Shown here piece by piece: positions 36,391 through 46,306 of a stretch of DNA of 64,000 bases (position 1 is its first letter; the number at the start of each line of letters is the position of its first letter). A program made the translations under genes and the position numbers. The notes under the pieces were generated by a model that was not told the origin of the DNA, ran no database searches, and saw only the letters and a program-made list of their open reading frames with translations. The DNA is from SW132 sp038150125. Lineage in GTDB: Bacteria; Bacteroidota; Rhodothermia; Balneolales; Balneolaceae. The stretch spans positions 1-64,000 of the forward strand of contig NZ_JBBVMF010000002.1 of NCBI RefSeq assembly GCF_038150125.1. Reading direction: 5' to 3'.

Positions 36391-39300
36391 ATGCAAAGTA
36401 CTATTGTTATGAAATTAGTTTCTATACCCCGCGGATTGGTATTAAGTTGTGTCATGGTATTGGCGGGTTCCTATTCGCTGCAGGCACAACTGCCTCAGAA
36501 TCATGCATACCAGGTAGAGCTCAGGAATTTTATGGGGTCGCTTTCAGAGGAAGACTTTGACGTAGAACTGCGGCCCCTCACCTTTCAGGAGGCCTATTTT
36601 GATGACGGTGATAAGGTATTCCGCTCCTGGATTTTGCGTGAGAACCGCGGCCGAAACCATCCGACCTTTGCCGGGCTTTCCAGGCAGGCGCGATATTTCA
36701 CCCTTTCGGAGATAGAACGGGGTGGTGAGGTCTATTTGGATGTTGGACGAGGACAGTTTGTATCTCCTATAGAAACCGCCTGGTGGGCCGGATGGGACTA
36801 CCCCGGAAACCCATACTACAATCATGAAGGGGTTAAACTGAGGGCGGCTGTAGCTGCAATGGTGGATATGATGATGCTTGAGCGGTATCACGAGGACGGC
36901 AAGGGCAGACGCTCCGATTTTGCGGGTACGAACCTTCTCCGGTACGGTTATACCTACTCGGCTGTAAAAGATGTGCTGCCTGAACCGGTCAGGGCAGCGT
37001 TTGAAGAGGGAATGGTTCGCCTGTTTTCCAGAATTGAGGAGTGGGGGCCCACGCTTATCCACGCCGATATGGATCAGTTTGCGGTAGCGGGCGTGTGGGC
37101 AGCCGCCGAGAGTATGGACAGCGACGATCTGCGCCGGCGGGCCCGGGAATATGTGGCCGGGGTGTATGAGGGGGCGTATCACGAGGCCGGGTATATTGAC
37201 CACGGCGGAGGCTTTGACCCCTCTTACCAGGGAATCACCTTCTTTTTTGCGTCGTGGGCGGCACTTCTTTCCGATGACCCGTTTTTAAAGGAACGACTTT
37301 CTCAGATGAGCAAGCTGAAGGCCCATCTGAGCTTTCCGGAGCCGGATGAAAAGTGGACCGGTCCTTCTCATTTTGCTACGTCAAATGATGCGGGATCCCC
37401 AAATGACCAGTGGGGGCCACTGCACCGGGACATTGGAGTCGGGATGATCAGCGATGAGGCTAAATACCTGCTTTGGTCGGGAAAGCAGCGCCCGCACTGG
37501 TACCTGGAAGGCCTGCCGGAAATCTCTTCCATGCTGTGGGAAATTGAGTCAGATTTCAGAAGAATGAGCAATCGTATAACTGATGATGGAGTGTCTGACC
37601 GTACACCTGCCACATGGAGTGAAAATCACTGGACAAACGGACCGATGGCCGCTCAGGAGTATTATATGGATGGGGCATACAGGGCGTACAAAGATCTGCT
37701 GGATAGTAATTCGCCGCTTATGAAGGCCCCCATGGAGCGGGACGAACAGTTTAGTCATCAGTTTGGGGATGATTTTTTGATTGCAAAAAGAGATAACTTT
37801 GGGCTTGCCGTTCATACAGGGCAGCTATCCCGGTGGGGATCTGAGACAAAAATATCGGGATTGAGCGGCGGAGGCATTTCTGCATTTTGGACGAAGGAAA
37901 CGGGATCTGTTATCCTGGGATTGCAAAAAGGATTCCAAAACAGCACCACCGGCCCTGATAAATGGGAGGAGTGGAGGATCTGGCCGGTTCACGCAATCAG
38001 CGGTGAAACCGCCGCCGGACAGCCATTCAGCAGCGCGAGGCAGAAGCGGCCGAAATCTGTCTATGCTATGAATGAAGGGGATCCCTCCGTGCAGGTGTCC
38101 GGTGCGATCAATGACGACAATGCGGCGCCGGATAATGCGATCACCGGGGAGATGAGCTACCACCGGGAGTTTACGGTAAAAGAGGATGGCGTGAGGGTTC
38201 ACTCGCGGGTAGAGTCCGACGGAACCGATGAGCTGCGCCACCTCTATGAAATGATCCCGATCTATTTGGGGGACCGTCAGGAGTTGAATGTGGAGATCTT
38301 TTTCAAGCCGGTAACATCCACCTGGGTGGAGGCAACGGCAGACCCCGTGGAAAATGTGATGCAGGTGAGGGTCGATCGTTTTGAAGGCAGCATAATTATA
38401 GAGTTTGATGAGCCGCAGACGCTGCAGCTTTCTCCGGAAGTTTGGACCACGCGCTACCAGACGCGCTCACGGGCGCGTAATGTTATGGTGTCACTTCTAA
38501 ATAACAACTCCACTGATGAAGGGTTGAATTATGGAGTTGTCTATTCTATTTATAGTGATCGCGACTATAATAATGACAGTGAGGTAGAAGCACCACCGGA
38601 TTTCCCGGGTTTGTTGTCACCTGAAGATGGAACAACCGGGACCTCTCGCAATCCGAAACTGAGCTGGAAACAGGCAATTGGGGCTGACAACTATGGGCTG
38701 AGATTGGCCAAAGACTCTGGTTTTGAAGAAATAGTGATTGAACAGAATGGTATTAGTCAAACTACATATGAATTGGAGAGCCTGGATTTCCAAACCACCT
38801 ACTACTGGCAGGTGACTGCAAGGAATGAAGCCGGCACAAGTAATTGGTCGCAGGGGTGGCGGTTTACCACTCGTCCGGAGCCCCCCGCCCAGCCGTCAGC
38901 GCCGCAAATTGTATCCCCGGCTGACGGGTCGACGATGATTTCTATACATCCGGTGTTAAACTGGCAGGCCTCAGAGGGAGGTGAACGTTACGGGCTTCGT
39001 GTGGCAACGGACAGTGGGTTTCGTGATGTGGTGATTGCTGAAACGGGGATTACCGGTGGCAAATTTAAAGCAGAGAACCTGGACGATGAAACCACCTACT
39101 ACTGGCAGGTGACTACAATGAATAGTGCCGGCATAAGTGAATGGTCGCAGGGGTGGAGGTTTACCACCCGTCCGGCGCCCGCCGTTCTGCCGTCAGCGCC
39201 GGAGCTTGCATCCCCGGCTGACGGGTCGACGACGATTTCCATAAATCCGGTGTTAAACTGGCAGGCCGCAGAGGGGGGTGTAAGTTACGGGCTTCGTGTG

Positions 39301-41274
39301 GCGACGGACAGTGGGTTTCGTGACGTGGTGATAGCTGAAAGTGGGATAACCGGCGGCGAATTTAAAGCAGAGGATCTGGACTATGAAACCACCTACTACT
39401 GGCAGGTGACTGCAAGCAATGAAGCCGGCACAGGTGACTGGTCGCAGAGGTGGAAGTTTACCACCCCTCCGGAGCCCCCCGCCCAGACGTCAGCGCCGCA
39501 CCTGGGATCACCGGCTGACGGGTCGACGACGATTTCCATACATCCGGTATTGAACTGGCAGGCCTCTGAGGGGGGTGAACGTTACGGGCTCCGTGTGGCG
39601 ACGGACAGTATATTTAGTGATGTGGTAATAGCCGAAACGGGGATGACCAGTGGCGAATTTAAAGCAGAGGGTCTGGACTATGAAACGACCTACTACTGGC
39701 AGGTAAATGCAGGCAATGAAGCCGGCACAAGTGACTGGTCGCAGGGGTGGCGGTTTACCACCCGTCCGGAGCCCCCCGCTCAGCCGTCAGCGCCGCACCT
39801 TGGATCCCCGGAGGACGGGTCGACGACGCTTTCCATAAACCCGGTGCTAACCTGGCAGGCCTCAGAGGGAGGTGAACGGTACGGGCTCCGTGTGGCGAAA
39901 GACAGTGTGTTTCGTGATATGGTGATGGCTAAAACGGGGATGACCGGTGGCGAATTTAAAGCAGAGGGTCTGGACTATGAAACCACCTACTACTGGCAGT
40001 TGACTGCGAGCAATGAAGCCGGCACAAGTGACTGGTCGCAGGGGTGGAGGTTTACCACCGGTCCGGAGCCCCCCGTACTGCCGTCAGCGCCGCACCTGGG
40101 ATCACCGGCTGACGGGTCGACGACGATTTCCACAAACCCGGTGTTAAACTGGCAGCCATCTGGACAAAGTCAACGATACGGGCTCCGCGTGGCGACGGAC
40201 AGTGTGTTTAGTGATGTGGTGATAGCTGAAAGTGGGATAACCGGTGTCGAATTTAAGGCAGAGGATCTGGACCTGGACTACGAAACGACCTACTACTGGC
40301 AGGTGACTGCAAGCAATGAAGCCGGCACAAGTGACTGGTCGCAGGGGTGGCGGTTTACCACCCGTCCGGAGCCCGCCGCTCAGCCGTCAGCGCCGGATCT
40401 TGCATCACCGGGTTTGTTGTCACCTGAAGATGGAACAACCGGGTCTTCCCGCAATCCGGTGTTAAGCTGGCAGGCCGCAAAAAGAGGTGAAATTTACGGA
40501 CTCCGCGTGGCGACGGACAGTGTGTTTAGTGACGTGGTGATAGATGAAACATGGATTACAGGTGGCGAATTTAAAGCAGAGGATCTGAACTATGAAACGA
40601 CCTACTACTGGCAGGTGAATGCAATGAATAGTGCCGGCCTAAGTGACTGGTCGCAGGGGTGGAAGTTTACCACCCGTCCGGAGCCCGTCGCTCTGCATTC
40701 AGCGGCGCAGCTTGTATCACCGGGTTTGTTATCACCTGGAGATGGAACAACCGGGACTTCCCGCAATCCGGTGTTAAACTGGCAGGCTGCAGAGGGAGAT
40801 GTAAGTTACAGGCTCCGCGTGGCGACGGACAGTTTGTTTAGTGATGTGGTGATAGCTGAAGCGGGGATTGCCGGTGGCGAATTTAAAGCAGATGGTCTGG
40901 CCCATGAAACCACCTACTACTGGCAGGTGACTGCAATGAATGAAGCCGGCACAAGTGACTGGTCACAGAAATGGAGTTTTATCACTGAATCAGATGATGA
41001 TTTGGTAGATGAAATAGTCTTAATGCAAAATTACCCGAATCCATTTAATCCCAATACCACTATTATATTTCGAGTAGATGATAATCAACACGTTACATTA
41101 AATGTTTATGATTTAAACGGCCGGTTGGTTTCTACACTCTACGATGGGGTGGCAGCCAGTGGGGGGCTGATAGAAGTAACATTTAATGCTCTTAATTTGT
41201 CAAGCGGCATCTATATATACCGTTTGATTATAGGAAGTGAAGTGATTACGAAGAGGATGACGCTAATAAAATAG
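36391..41274 (+). CDS. Giant secreted protein with eight FnIII-like repeats and T9SS-like sorting domain, paralog 2
   Basis: 1627 residues. The signal peptide ends near residue 33 (SLQAQ); ATGs at 36391 and 36409 both fit. Residues about 34-725 are the same unrecognised, possibly lyase-like domain as in paralogs 1 and 3. Eight repeats of about 99 residues follow (about 736-1534), each with a TTYYWQV core and a WSQGWRFTT end, as in fibronectin type III modules. The C-terminal domain (from about 1541) reads NYPNPFNPNTTI and ends RMTLIK. About 100 bases just before the repeats (38476-38581) are identical to paralog 3, which suggests recent duplication or gene conversion. Confidence 0.8.
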   Translation: MQSTIVMKLVSIPRGLVLSCVMVLAGSYSLQAQLPQNHAYQVELRNFMGSLSEEDFDVELRPLTFQEAYFDDGDKVFRSWILRENRGRNHPTFAGLSRQARYFTLSEIERGGEVYLDVGRGQFVSPIETAWWAGWDYPGNPYYNHEGVKLRAAVAAMVDMMMLERYHEDGKGRRSDFAGTNLLRYGYTYSAVKDVLPEPVRAAFEEGMVRLFSRIEEWGPTLIHADMDQFAVAGVWAAAESMDSDDLRRRAREYVAGVYEGAYHEAGYIDHGGGFDPSYQGITFFFASWAALLSDDPFLKERLSQMSKLKAHLSFPEPDEKWTGPSHFATSNDAGSPNDQWGPLHRDIGVGMISDEAKYLLWSGKQRPHWYLEGLPEISSMLWEIESDFRRMSNRITDDGVSDRTPATWSENHWTNGPMAAQEYYMDGAYRAYKDLLDSNSPLMKAPMERDEQFSHQFGDDFLIAKRDNFGLAVHTGQLSRWGSETKISGLSGGGISAFWTKETGSVILGLQKGFQNSTTGPDKWEEWRIWPVHAISGETAAGQPFSSARQKRPKSVYAMNEGDPSVQVSGAINDDNAAPDNAITGEMSYHREFTVKEDGVRVHSRVESDGTDELRHLYEMIPIYLGDRQELNVEIFFKPVTSTWVEATADPVENVMQVRVDRFEGSIIIEFDEPQTLQLSPEVWTTRYQTRSRARNVMVSLLNNNSTDEGLNYGVVYSIYSDRDYNNDSEVEAPPDFPGLLSPEDGTTGTSRNPKLSWKQAIGADNYGLRLAKDSGFEEIVIEQNGISQTTYELESLDFQTTYYWQVTARNEAGTSNWSQGWRFTTRPEPPAQPSAPQIVSPADGSTMISIHPVLNWQASEGGERYGLRVATDSGFRDVVIAETGITGGKFKAENLDDETTYYWQVTTMNSAGISEWSQGWRFTTRPAPAVLPSAPELASPADGSTTISINPVLNWQAAEGGVSYGLRVATDSGFRDVVIAESGITGGEFKAEDLDYETTYYWQVTASNEAGTGDWSQRWKFTTPPEPPAQTSAPHLGSPADGSTTISIHPVLNWQASEGGERYGLRVATDSIFSDVVIAETGMTSGEFKAEGLDYETTYYWQVNAGNEAGTSDWSQGWRFTTRPEPPAQPSAPHLGSPEDGSTTLSINPVLTWQASEGGERYGLRVAKDSVFRDMVMAKTGMTGGEFKAEGLDYETTYYWQLTASNEAGTSDWSQGWRFTTGPEPPVLPSAPHLGSPADGSTTISTNPVLNWQPSGQSQRYGLRVATDSVFSDVVIAESGITGVEFKAEDLDLDYETTYYWQVTASNEAGTSDWSQGWRFTTRPEPAAQPSAPDLASPGLLSPEDGTTGSSRNPVLSWQAAKRGEIYGLRVATDSVFSDVVIDETWITGGEFKAEDLNYETTYYWQVNAMNSAGLSDWSQGWKFTTRPEPVALHSAAQLVSPGLLSPGDGTTGTSRNPVLNWQAAEGDVSYRLRVATDSLFSDVVIAEAGIAGGEFKADGLAHETTYYWQVTAMNEAGTSDWSQKWSFITESDDDLVDEIVLMQNYPNPFNPNTTIIFRVDDNQHVTLNVYDLNGRLVSTLYDGVAASGGLIEVTFNALNLSSGIYIYRLIIGSEVITKRMTLIK
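38600..40989 (+). repeat. Eight tandem ~297-bp units encoding FnIII-like modules
   Basis: Eight in-frame units lie inside the giant gene. Units 2-6 open with SPADGSTTIS-like residues, while units 1, 7 and 8 open with GLLSPEDGTTG-like residues, so there are two sub-types. Long stretches are nearly identical at DNA level, for example around the TACTACTGGCAGGT core, so copy number may vary by recombination. Confidence 0.9.
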
Positions 41275-42176
41275 ATATTGGTTTTGTACTTTTTTTTGAA
41301 AACAGCTGGCTTTAATCCTGCTTTTAAATCGTTGTTGTGTTCTGACAATGAATAGGTATTTAAACGTAGTTTAAATGCAGAAGATAACTTTCCCAAATTA
41401 AGGTTCTCAATATTGTCGGTAAGTGATATTTTTTCCTGACTTCCGCATTGGTACACCCTGTCAAGATTTAAATGTAAATATCATATTTATGTGACTCTTT
41501 ACGCGTCTGCATTAGTTCCTGTGTTCGATTCTTTTTAATGATTTCGTCTTTTGAGGACATGTCTTGTCGCTTTTCAATTTAGGAACGGTTACGCGCCTGC
41601 GCGTAACAACAAGCTCTGGCAAGGGCGGCAGCTTACTAGCCCCGTATAAGCGCCGTGGTTCTCCCCAACGGGGTGCCTTCGGCGTCGGCGCGCAGTGCGG
41701 GGTTTAAGACGAGCAGACAACCCTAGAGTCCCGATGCGGGTGATTTCGCAGAAGAAACGTATTTAGACGAAGGGGAGAAACGGAAGTTAAACCGTGGATT
41801 CATCATGGTGTGGATGCGGGCTTTCGAAGGGTATTGTAACCTGATAGTAATAGATTGTAATCAATTCCTTTGGGCCTCTTACTTTTGACCGTTCACTTAT
41901 CCCCTGGGGAAAAGTACGGGCAAAGACGTCAATTTGAGCTAATGTCAGTTACATTGCCTTCGAAGTGCGACACTCCAAAATAAGCTTTGTATTGACCAAA
42001 AAGTTAAGGGGTCTTAGTTGATACCTCGCGGGCTCTGCCCGTGGTAGTTCATTATTCTCAGTTGGTGAAATTTTTTTAAGAGTGGGGAAAAGTGATATCA
42101 TCTAAATTGAAGCGAAGCACCATTAGAAAAAAGCATTTTTTGTAACATATCTATCACTTGATAGTCTTGATAGAAA
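41275..42176. other. Gene-free stretch with dispersed repeats
   Basis: Holds a module A copy with a perfect hairpin, GTTACGCG (41588-41595) with CGCGTAAC (41600-41607), loop CCTG. About 41878-41955 is an inverted, altered copy of the 2751-2811 stretch. A ~95-bp repeat at 41966-42062 recurs at 52003-52100 and contains the hairpin CGGGC-TCT-GCCCG. I see no gene. Confidence 0.7.
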
Positions 42177-44684
42177 ATGCAATGTACTATTGTTATGAAA
42201 TTAGTTTCTATATACCCCAGGTTGGTTTTAAGTTGTGTAATGGTACTGGCGGCCTCCTATTCACTGCAGGCCCAATTACCTCAGGATCATGCATACCAGG
42301 TGGAGCTCAGGAATTTTATGGGGTCTCTTTCAGAGGAGGACTTTGAGGTAGAACTGCAGCCCATCAGCTTTCAGGAGTCTTATTTCGATGATGGTGATAA
42401 GGTATTCCGCACCTGGATTATGCGTGAGAACATTGGACGAATTCATCCTACTTTTGCCGGCCTTTCCAGGCAGGCGCGATATTTCACCCTTTCGGAGATA
42501 GAACGGGGTGGTGAGGTCTACCTGGATGTTGGACGGGGACAGTTTGTTTCGCCTATAGAAACCGCCTGGTGGGCCGGTTGGGACTATCCCGGAAACCCAT
42601 ACTACAATCATGAAGGGGTCAAACTGAGGGCGGCTGTAGCTGCAATGGTGGATATGATGATGCTTGAGCGGCATCACGAGGATGGCAAGGGCAGGCGTTC
42701 CGATTTTGCGGGTACGAATCTTCTCCGGTATGGTTATACCTATTCGATTGTAAAGGATGTGCTGCCTGAATCGGTCAGGGCAGCGTTTGAGGAGGGAATG
42801 ATGCGCCTGTTTTCCAGGATTGAGGAGTGGGGGCCCACTCTTATCCACGCCGATATGGATCATTTTGCGGTAGCGGGCGTGTGGGCAGCCGCCGAGAGTA
42901 TGGACAGCGATGACCTGCGCCGGCGGGCCCGGGAATATGTGGCCAGGGTATATGAGGGGGCGTATCATGAGGCCGGGTATATTGACCACGGCGGAGGCTT
43001 TGACCCCTCTTACCAGGGAATCACTTTCTTTTTTGCGTCGTGGGCAGCGCTTCTTTCCGACGACCCGTTTTTAAAGGAACGAGTTTCTCAAATGAGCAAG
43101 CTGAAGGCTCACCTGAGCTTCCCGGAGCCTGATGGAAAGTGGACCGGGCCCTCCCATTTTGCCACATCAAATGATGCGGGATCTCCAAATGACCAGTGGG
43201 GATCACTGCATCGTGATATCGGAGTCGGGATGATCAGTGATGAGGCCAAATACCTGCTTTGGTCGGGAAAGCAATGGCCGCATTGGTACACGATAGGCCT
43301 TCCGGAGATCTCTTCCATGCTTAGTCGGATTCAATTTGATTTTGGAAAAATGAACAATCGGATAGCTGATGATGGAGTGTCTGACCGTACGCCCACTACG
43401 TGGAGTGAAAATCACTGGACAAGCGGGTCAATGGTCGCTCATGAGTATTATGTGGATGGGGCATACAGGGCGTACAAAGATCTGCTGGACAGCAATTCGC
43501 CGCTTATGAAGGCCCCAATGGAGCGGGACGAACACTTTAGCCATCAGTTTGGGGATGATTTTTTGATTGCAAAAAGAGATAACTTCGGGCTTGCCGTTCA
43601 TACAGGGCAGCTATCCCGGTGGGGATCTGAGACAAAGATATCGGGATTGAGCGGTGGAGGCATTTCTGCATTTTGGACGAAGGAAACAGGATCGGTTATC
43701 CTGGGATTGCAAAAAGGGTTCCAAAACAGCACAACCGGCCCTGATAAATGGGAGGAGTGGAGGATCTGGCCGGTTCACGCCATCAGCGGTGAAACCGCCG
43801 CCGGACAACCATTCAGTAGTGCGATACAGAAGCGGCCGGAATCTGTCTATACCATGAATGAAGGGGATCCCTCCGTGCAGGTGTCCGGTGCGATCAATGA
43901 CGACTATGCGGCGCCGGATAATGCGATCACCGGGCAGATGAGCTATCACCGGGAGTTTACGGTAAAAGAAAATGGAGTAATGGTTCACTCGCGGGTAGAG
44001 TCCGACGGAACCGATGAGCTGAGTCACCTCTATGAAATGATCCCGGTCTATTTGGGGGACCGTCAGGAGTTGACTGTGGAGATCTTTTTTAAGCCGGTAA
44101 ATTCCACCTGGGTGGAGGCAACGGCAGACCCCATGGAAAATGTGATGCAGGTGAGGGTAGATCGTTTTGAAGGCAGCATAATCATAGAGTTTGATGAGCC
44201 GCAAACCCTGCAGCTTTCCCCGGAGGTATGGACCACGCGCTACCAGACACGATCACAGGCTCGTAATGTTATGGTGTCACTTCTAAATAACAACTCCACT
44301 GATGAAGGGTTGAATTATGGAGTTGTCTATTCTATTTATAGTGATCGCGACTATAATAATGACAGTGGAGACGATGGATCAGGAGAAGATGAGTACAATG
44401 AATCAGGAGATGATAAGCGAGAAATTGAATTAAAACAAAACTATCCAAACCCCTTTAACCCCAACACAACGATAAAATTTAGTGTAACTGAAAATCAGCA
44501 CGTTTCGCTACATATATATGATTTAAGCGGCCGGTTGGTTGCTACACTTTACGATGGTACGGCAGCAAGCGGAGGACAAACTGAGGTGACGTTTAATGCT
44601 CTGAATCTGTCGAGCGGTATTTATATATATCGTCTTGTTACGGGAAATGAAATTCTTACAAGAAAAATGACGCTGATAAAATAA
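42177..44684 (+). CDS. Large secreted protein with T9SS-like sorting domain, paralog 3
   Basis: 835 residues, very close to the first 725 residues and last 85 residues of paralog 2 but without the FnIII-like repeats. The signal peptide ends SLQAQ near residue 33; ATGs at 42177 and 42195 both fit. The shared domain has IHADMDHFAVAG and DHGGGFDPSYQG. A short acidic linker (GDDGSGEDEYNESGDD) leads to NYPNPFNPNTTIKF and a KMTLIK end. The closeness to paralog 2 in both sequence and GC content marks a recent tandem duplication. Confidence 0.8.
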   Translation: MQCTIVMKLVSIYPRLVLSCVMVLAASYSLQAQLPQDHAYQVELRNFMGSLSEEDFEVELQPISFQESYFDDGDKVFRTWIMRENIGRIHPTFAGLSRQARYFTLSEIERGGEVYLDVGRGQFVSPIETAWWAGWDYPGNPYYNHEGVKLRAAVAAMVDMMMLERHHEDGKGRRSDFAGTNLLRYGYTYSIVKDVLPESVRAAFEEGMMRLFSRIEEWGPTLIHADMDHFAVAGVWAAAESMDSDDLRRRAREYVARVYEGAYHEAGYIDHGGGFDPSYQGITFFFASWAALLSDDPFLKERVSQMSKLKAHLSFPEPDGKWTGPSHFATSNDAGSPNDQWGSLHRDIGVGMISDEAKYLLWSGKQWPHWYTIGLPEISSMLSRIQFDFGKMNNRIADDGVSDRTPTTWSENHWTSGSMVAHEYYVDGAYRAYKDLLDSNSPLMKAPMERDEHFSHQFGDDFLIAKRDNFGLAVHTGQLSRWGSETKISGLSGGGISAFWTKETGSVILGLQKGFQNSTTGPDKWEEWRIWPVHAISGETAAGQPFSSAIQKRPESVYTMNEGDPSVQVSGAINDDYAAPDNAITGQMSYHREFTVKENGVMVHSRVESDGTDELSHLYEMIPVYLGDRQELTVEIFFKPVNSTWVEATADPMENVMQVRVDRFEGSIIIEFDEPQTLQLSPEVWTTRYQTRSQARNVMVSLLNNNSTDEGLNYGVVYSIYSDRDYNNDSGDDGSGEDEYNESGDDKREIELKQNYPNPFNPNTTIKFSVTENQHVSLHIYDLSGRLVATLYDGTAASGGQTEVTFNALNLSSGIYIYRLVTGNEILTRKMTLIK

Positions 44685-44863
44685 AGTTTTTTACCGGTTT
44701 TTTTGAGGCTGAAAATTAAAAAAAGTTTAATTTTCAAACGCTCATTATTTGTTATGTTCTACTTTTATTAAAAATAGGGTATAACATCTAAATGAAGAGT
44801 GACATAGGTTCATTCAGTACTGCTAAAGCACTGTACATCAGTTTTCGGGAGAAAATAGTGTAG

Positions 44864-46303
44864 ATGTTATTCAATTCACTCCCGTACCTGATTTTTATTC
44901 CCATCGTTTTTTTCAGCTACTGGTACATCTTCAACCGGAGCCTGAAGCTTCAGAATCTATTCCTGATCGGGGCCAGCTATCTCTTTTATGGATGGTGGGA
45001 CTGGCGGTTTCTGGGCTTAATTATTTTTAGCTCCACAGTAGATTATCTGATTGGTCTTCAGCTTGGAAAAACAGAGAAAAAGAAGGACAGAAGGAGCCTT
45101 CTCTGGATAAGTATTCTTGTTAATGTCGGTTTTCTCGGTTTTTTTAAGTACTTCAACTTTTTTGTTGAATCGTTTATTGATGCATTCTCATTTTTTGGAT
45201 TACAGCTACATGCCAATACACTCAGTATAGTACTTCCCGTGGGAATTAGTTTTTATACGTTTCAAACCATGAGCTATACGTTTGACGTGTACAAAAAGCG
45301 GGTTCCCCCTACAAATGATGTAATTGCGTTTTTTGCCTATGTGAGCTTTTTTCCACAGCTGGTTGCCGGGCCTATTGAAAGAGCGGAACGTTTTTTGAGT
45401 CAGTTTCTGGAAAAGCGCAGCTTCAATTACGGCGAGGCGGTAGATGGGATGCGGCAAATTCTCTGGGGGTTTTTTAAAAAGATAGCGATTGCGGATAACT
45501 GTGCGGTTTATGTAGATCAGATTTTTGGAAATCCGGACGCCTATCCATCAAGCACCCTGTTTTTAGGCGCAGTGCTATTCGCCTTTCAGATTTACGGGGA
45601 CTTTTCAGGATATTCGGATATAGCAATTGGTACTGCCCGTCTTTTTGGTTTTAATCTTATGCAGAACTTTGCCTATCCTTATTTTTCACGCGATATAGCT
45701 GAGTTTTGGCGGCGCTGGCATATATCGCTATCCACATGGTTTCGAGACTATCTGTATATACCTTTGGGGGGAAGCTGGGGCGGGAAGTGGCTGACCGTCC
45801 GAAATCTCTTTATTATTTTTATTGTAAGTGGTTTTTGGCATGGGGCTAACTGGACATTTATAATTTGGGGAGCGTTGCATGCCCTCTATTTTCTTCCGCT
45901 TTTTCTTACCGAAAGAAATAGGGTGCACATGGATGTCGTTGCAAAAAACAGGTGGTTTCCATCAATCAAAGAATTTTTTCAGATAGGCATCACTTTTCTA
46001 CTAACCACTTTTGCATGGATCTTCTTTCGGGCAGAAACGGTTACCGGTGCATGGAGCTATCTGTCGGCGATTTTTTCCCGTGATATCCTGGCATACCCGG
46101 CAGGGTCCGGTTTAACAGCCGTTTGGCACCTGCTACTGTTTATGATAGTCATAGAGTGGATACAACGAGAAGAATCTCACGGTTTAACCGGGGGGGTATT
46201 CAACAATCGGTTCCTCAGGTGGGCTCTCTACTTTGCTCTGTTTTTTATGATCATGTTATTGGGCAATTTTACGGGCAGCGATTTTATCTATTTTCAATTT
46301 TGA
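44864..46303 (+). CDS. MBOAT-family O-acyltransferase (AlgI/DltB-like)
   Basis: A 479-residue polytopic membrane protein. The invariant MBOAT histidine lies in SGFWHGANWTF (H326), and the second conserved motif is FWRRWHISLSTWFRDYLYIP (H286). AlgI-type proteins pass acetyl groups across the inner membrane for O-acetylation of periplasmic glycans. The next gene starts 3 bases downstream and encodes the SGNH-like partner such systems need. The pair probably acetylates the surface polysaccharide. Confidence 0.88.
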   Translation: MLFNSLPYLIFIPIVFFSYWYIFNRSLKLQNLFLIGASYLFYGWWDWRFLGLIIFSSTVDYLIGLQLGKTEKKKDRRSLLWISILVNVGFLGFFKYFNFFVESFIDAFSFFGLQLHANTLSIVLPVGISFYTFQTMSYTFDVYKKRVPPTNDVIAFFAYVSFFPQLVAGPIERAERFLSQFLEKRSFNYGEAVDGMRQILWGFFKKIAIADNCAVYVDQIFGNPDAYPSSTLFLGAVLFAFQIYGDFSGYSDIAIGTARLFGFNLMQNFAYPYFSRDIAEFWRRWHISLSTWFRDYLYIPLGGSWGGKWLTVRNLFIIFIVSGFWHGANWTFIIWGALHALYFLPLFLTERNRVHMDVVAKNRWFPSIKEFFQIGITFLLTTFAWIFFRAETVTGAWSYLSAIFSRDILAYPAGSGLTAVWHLLLFMIVIEWIQREESHGLTGGVFNNRFLRWALYFALFFMIMLLGNFTGSDFIYFQF

Positions 46304-46306
46304 TGT

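Noticed and set aside
38600..40989. Regular ~297-bp repeats considered as a CRISPR-like array
   Set aside because: Units are long, in frame and encode FnIII-like modules; there are no short repeats with unique spacers.
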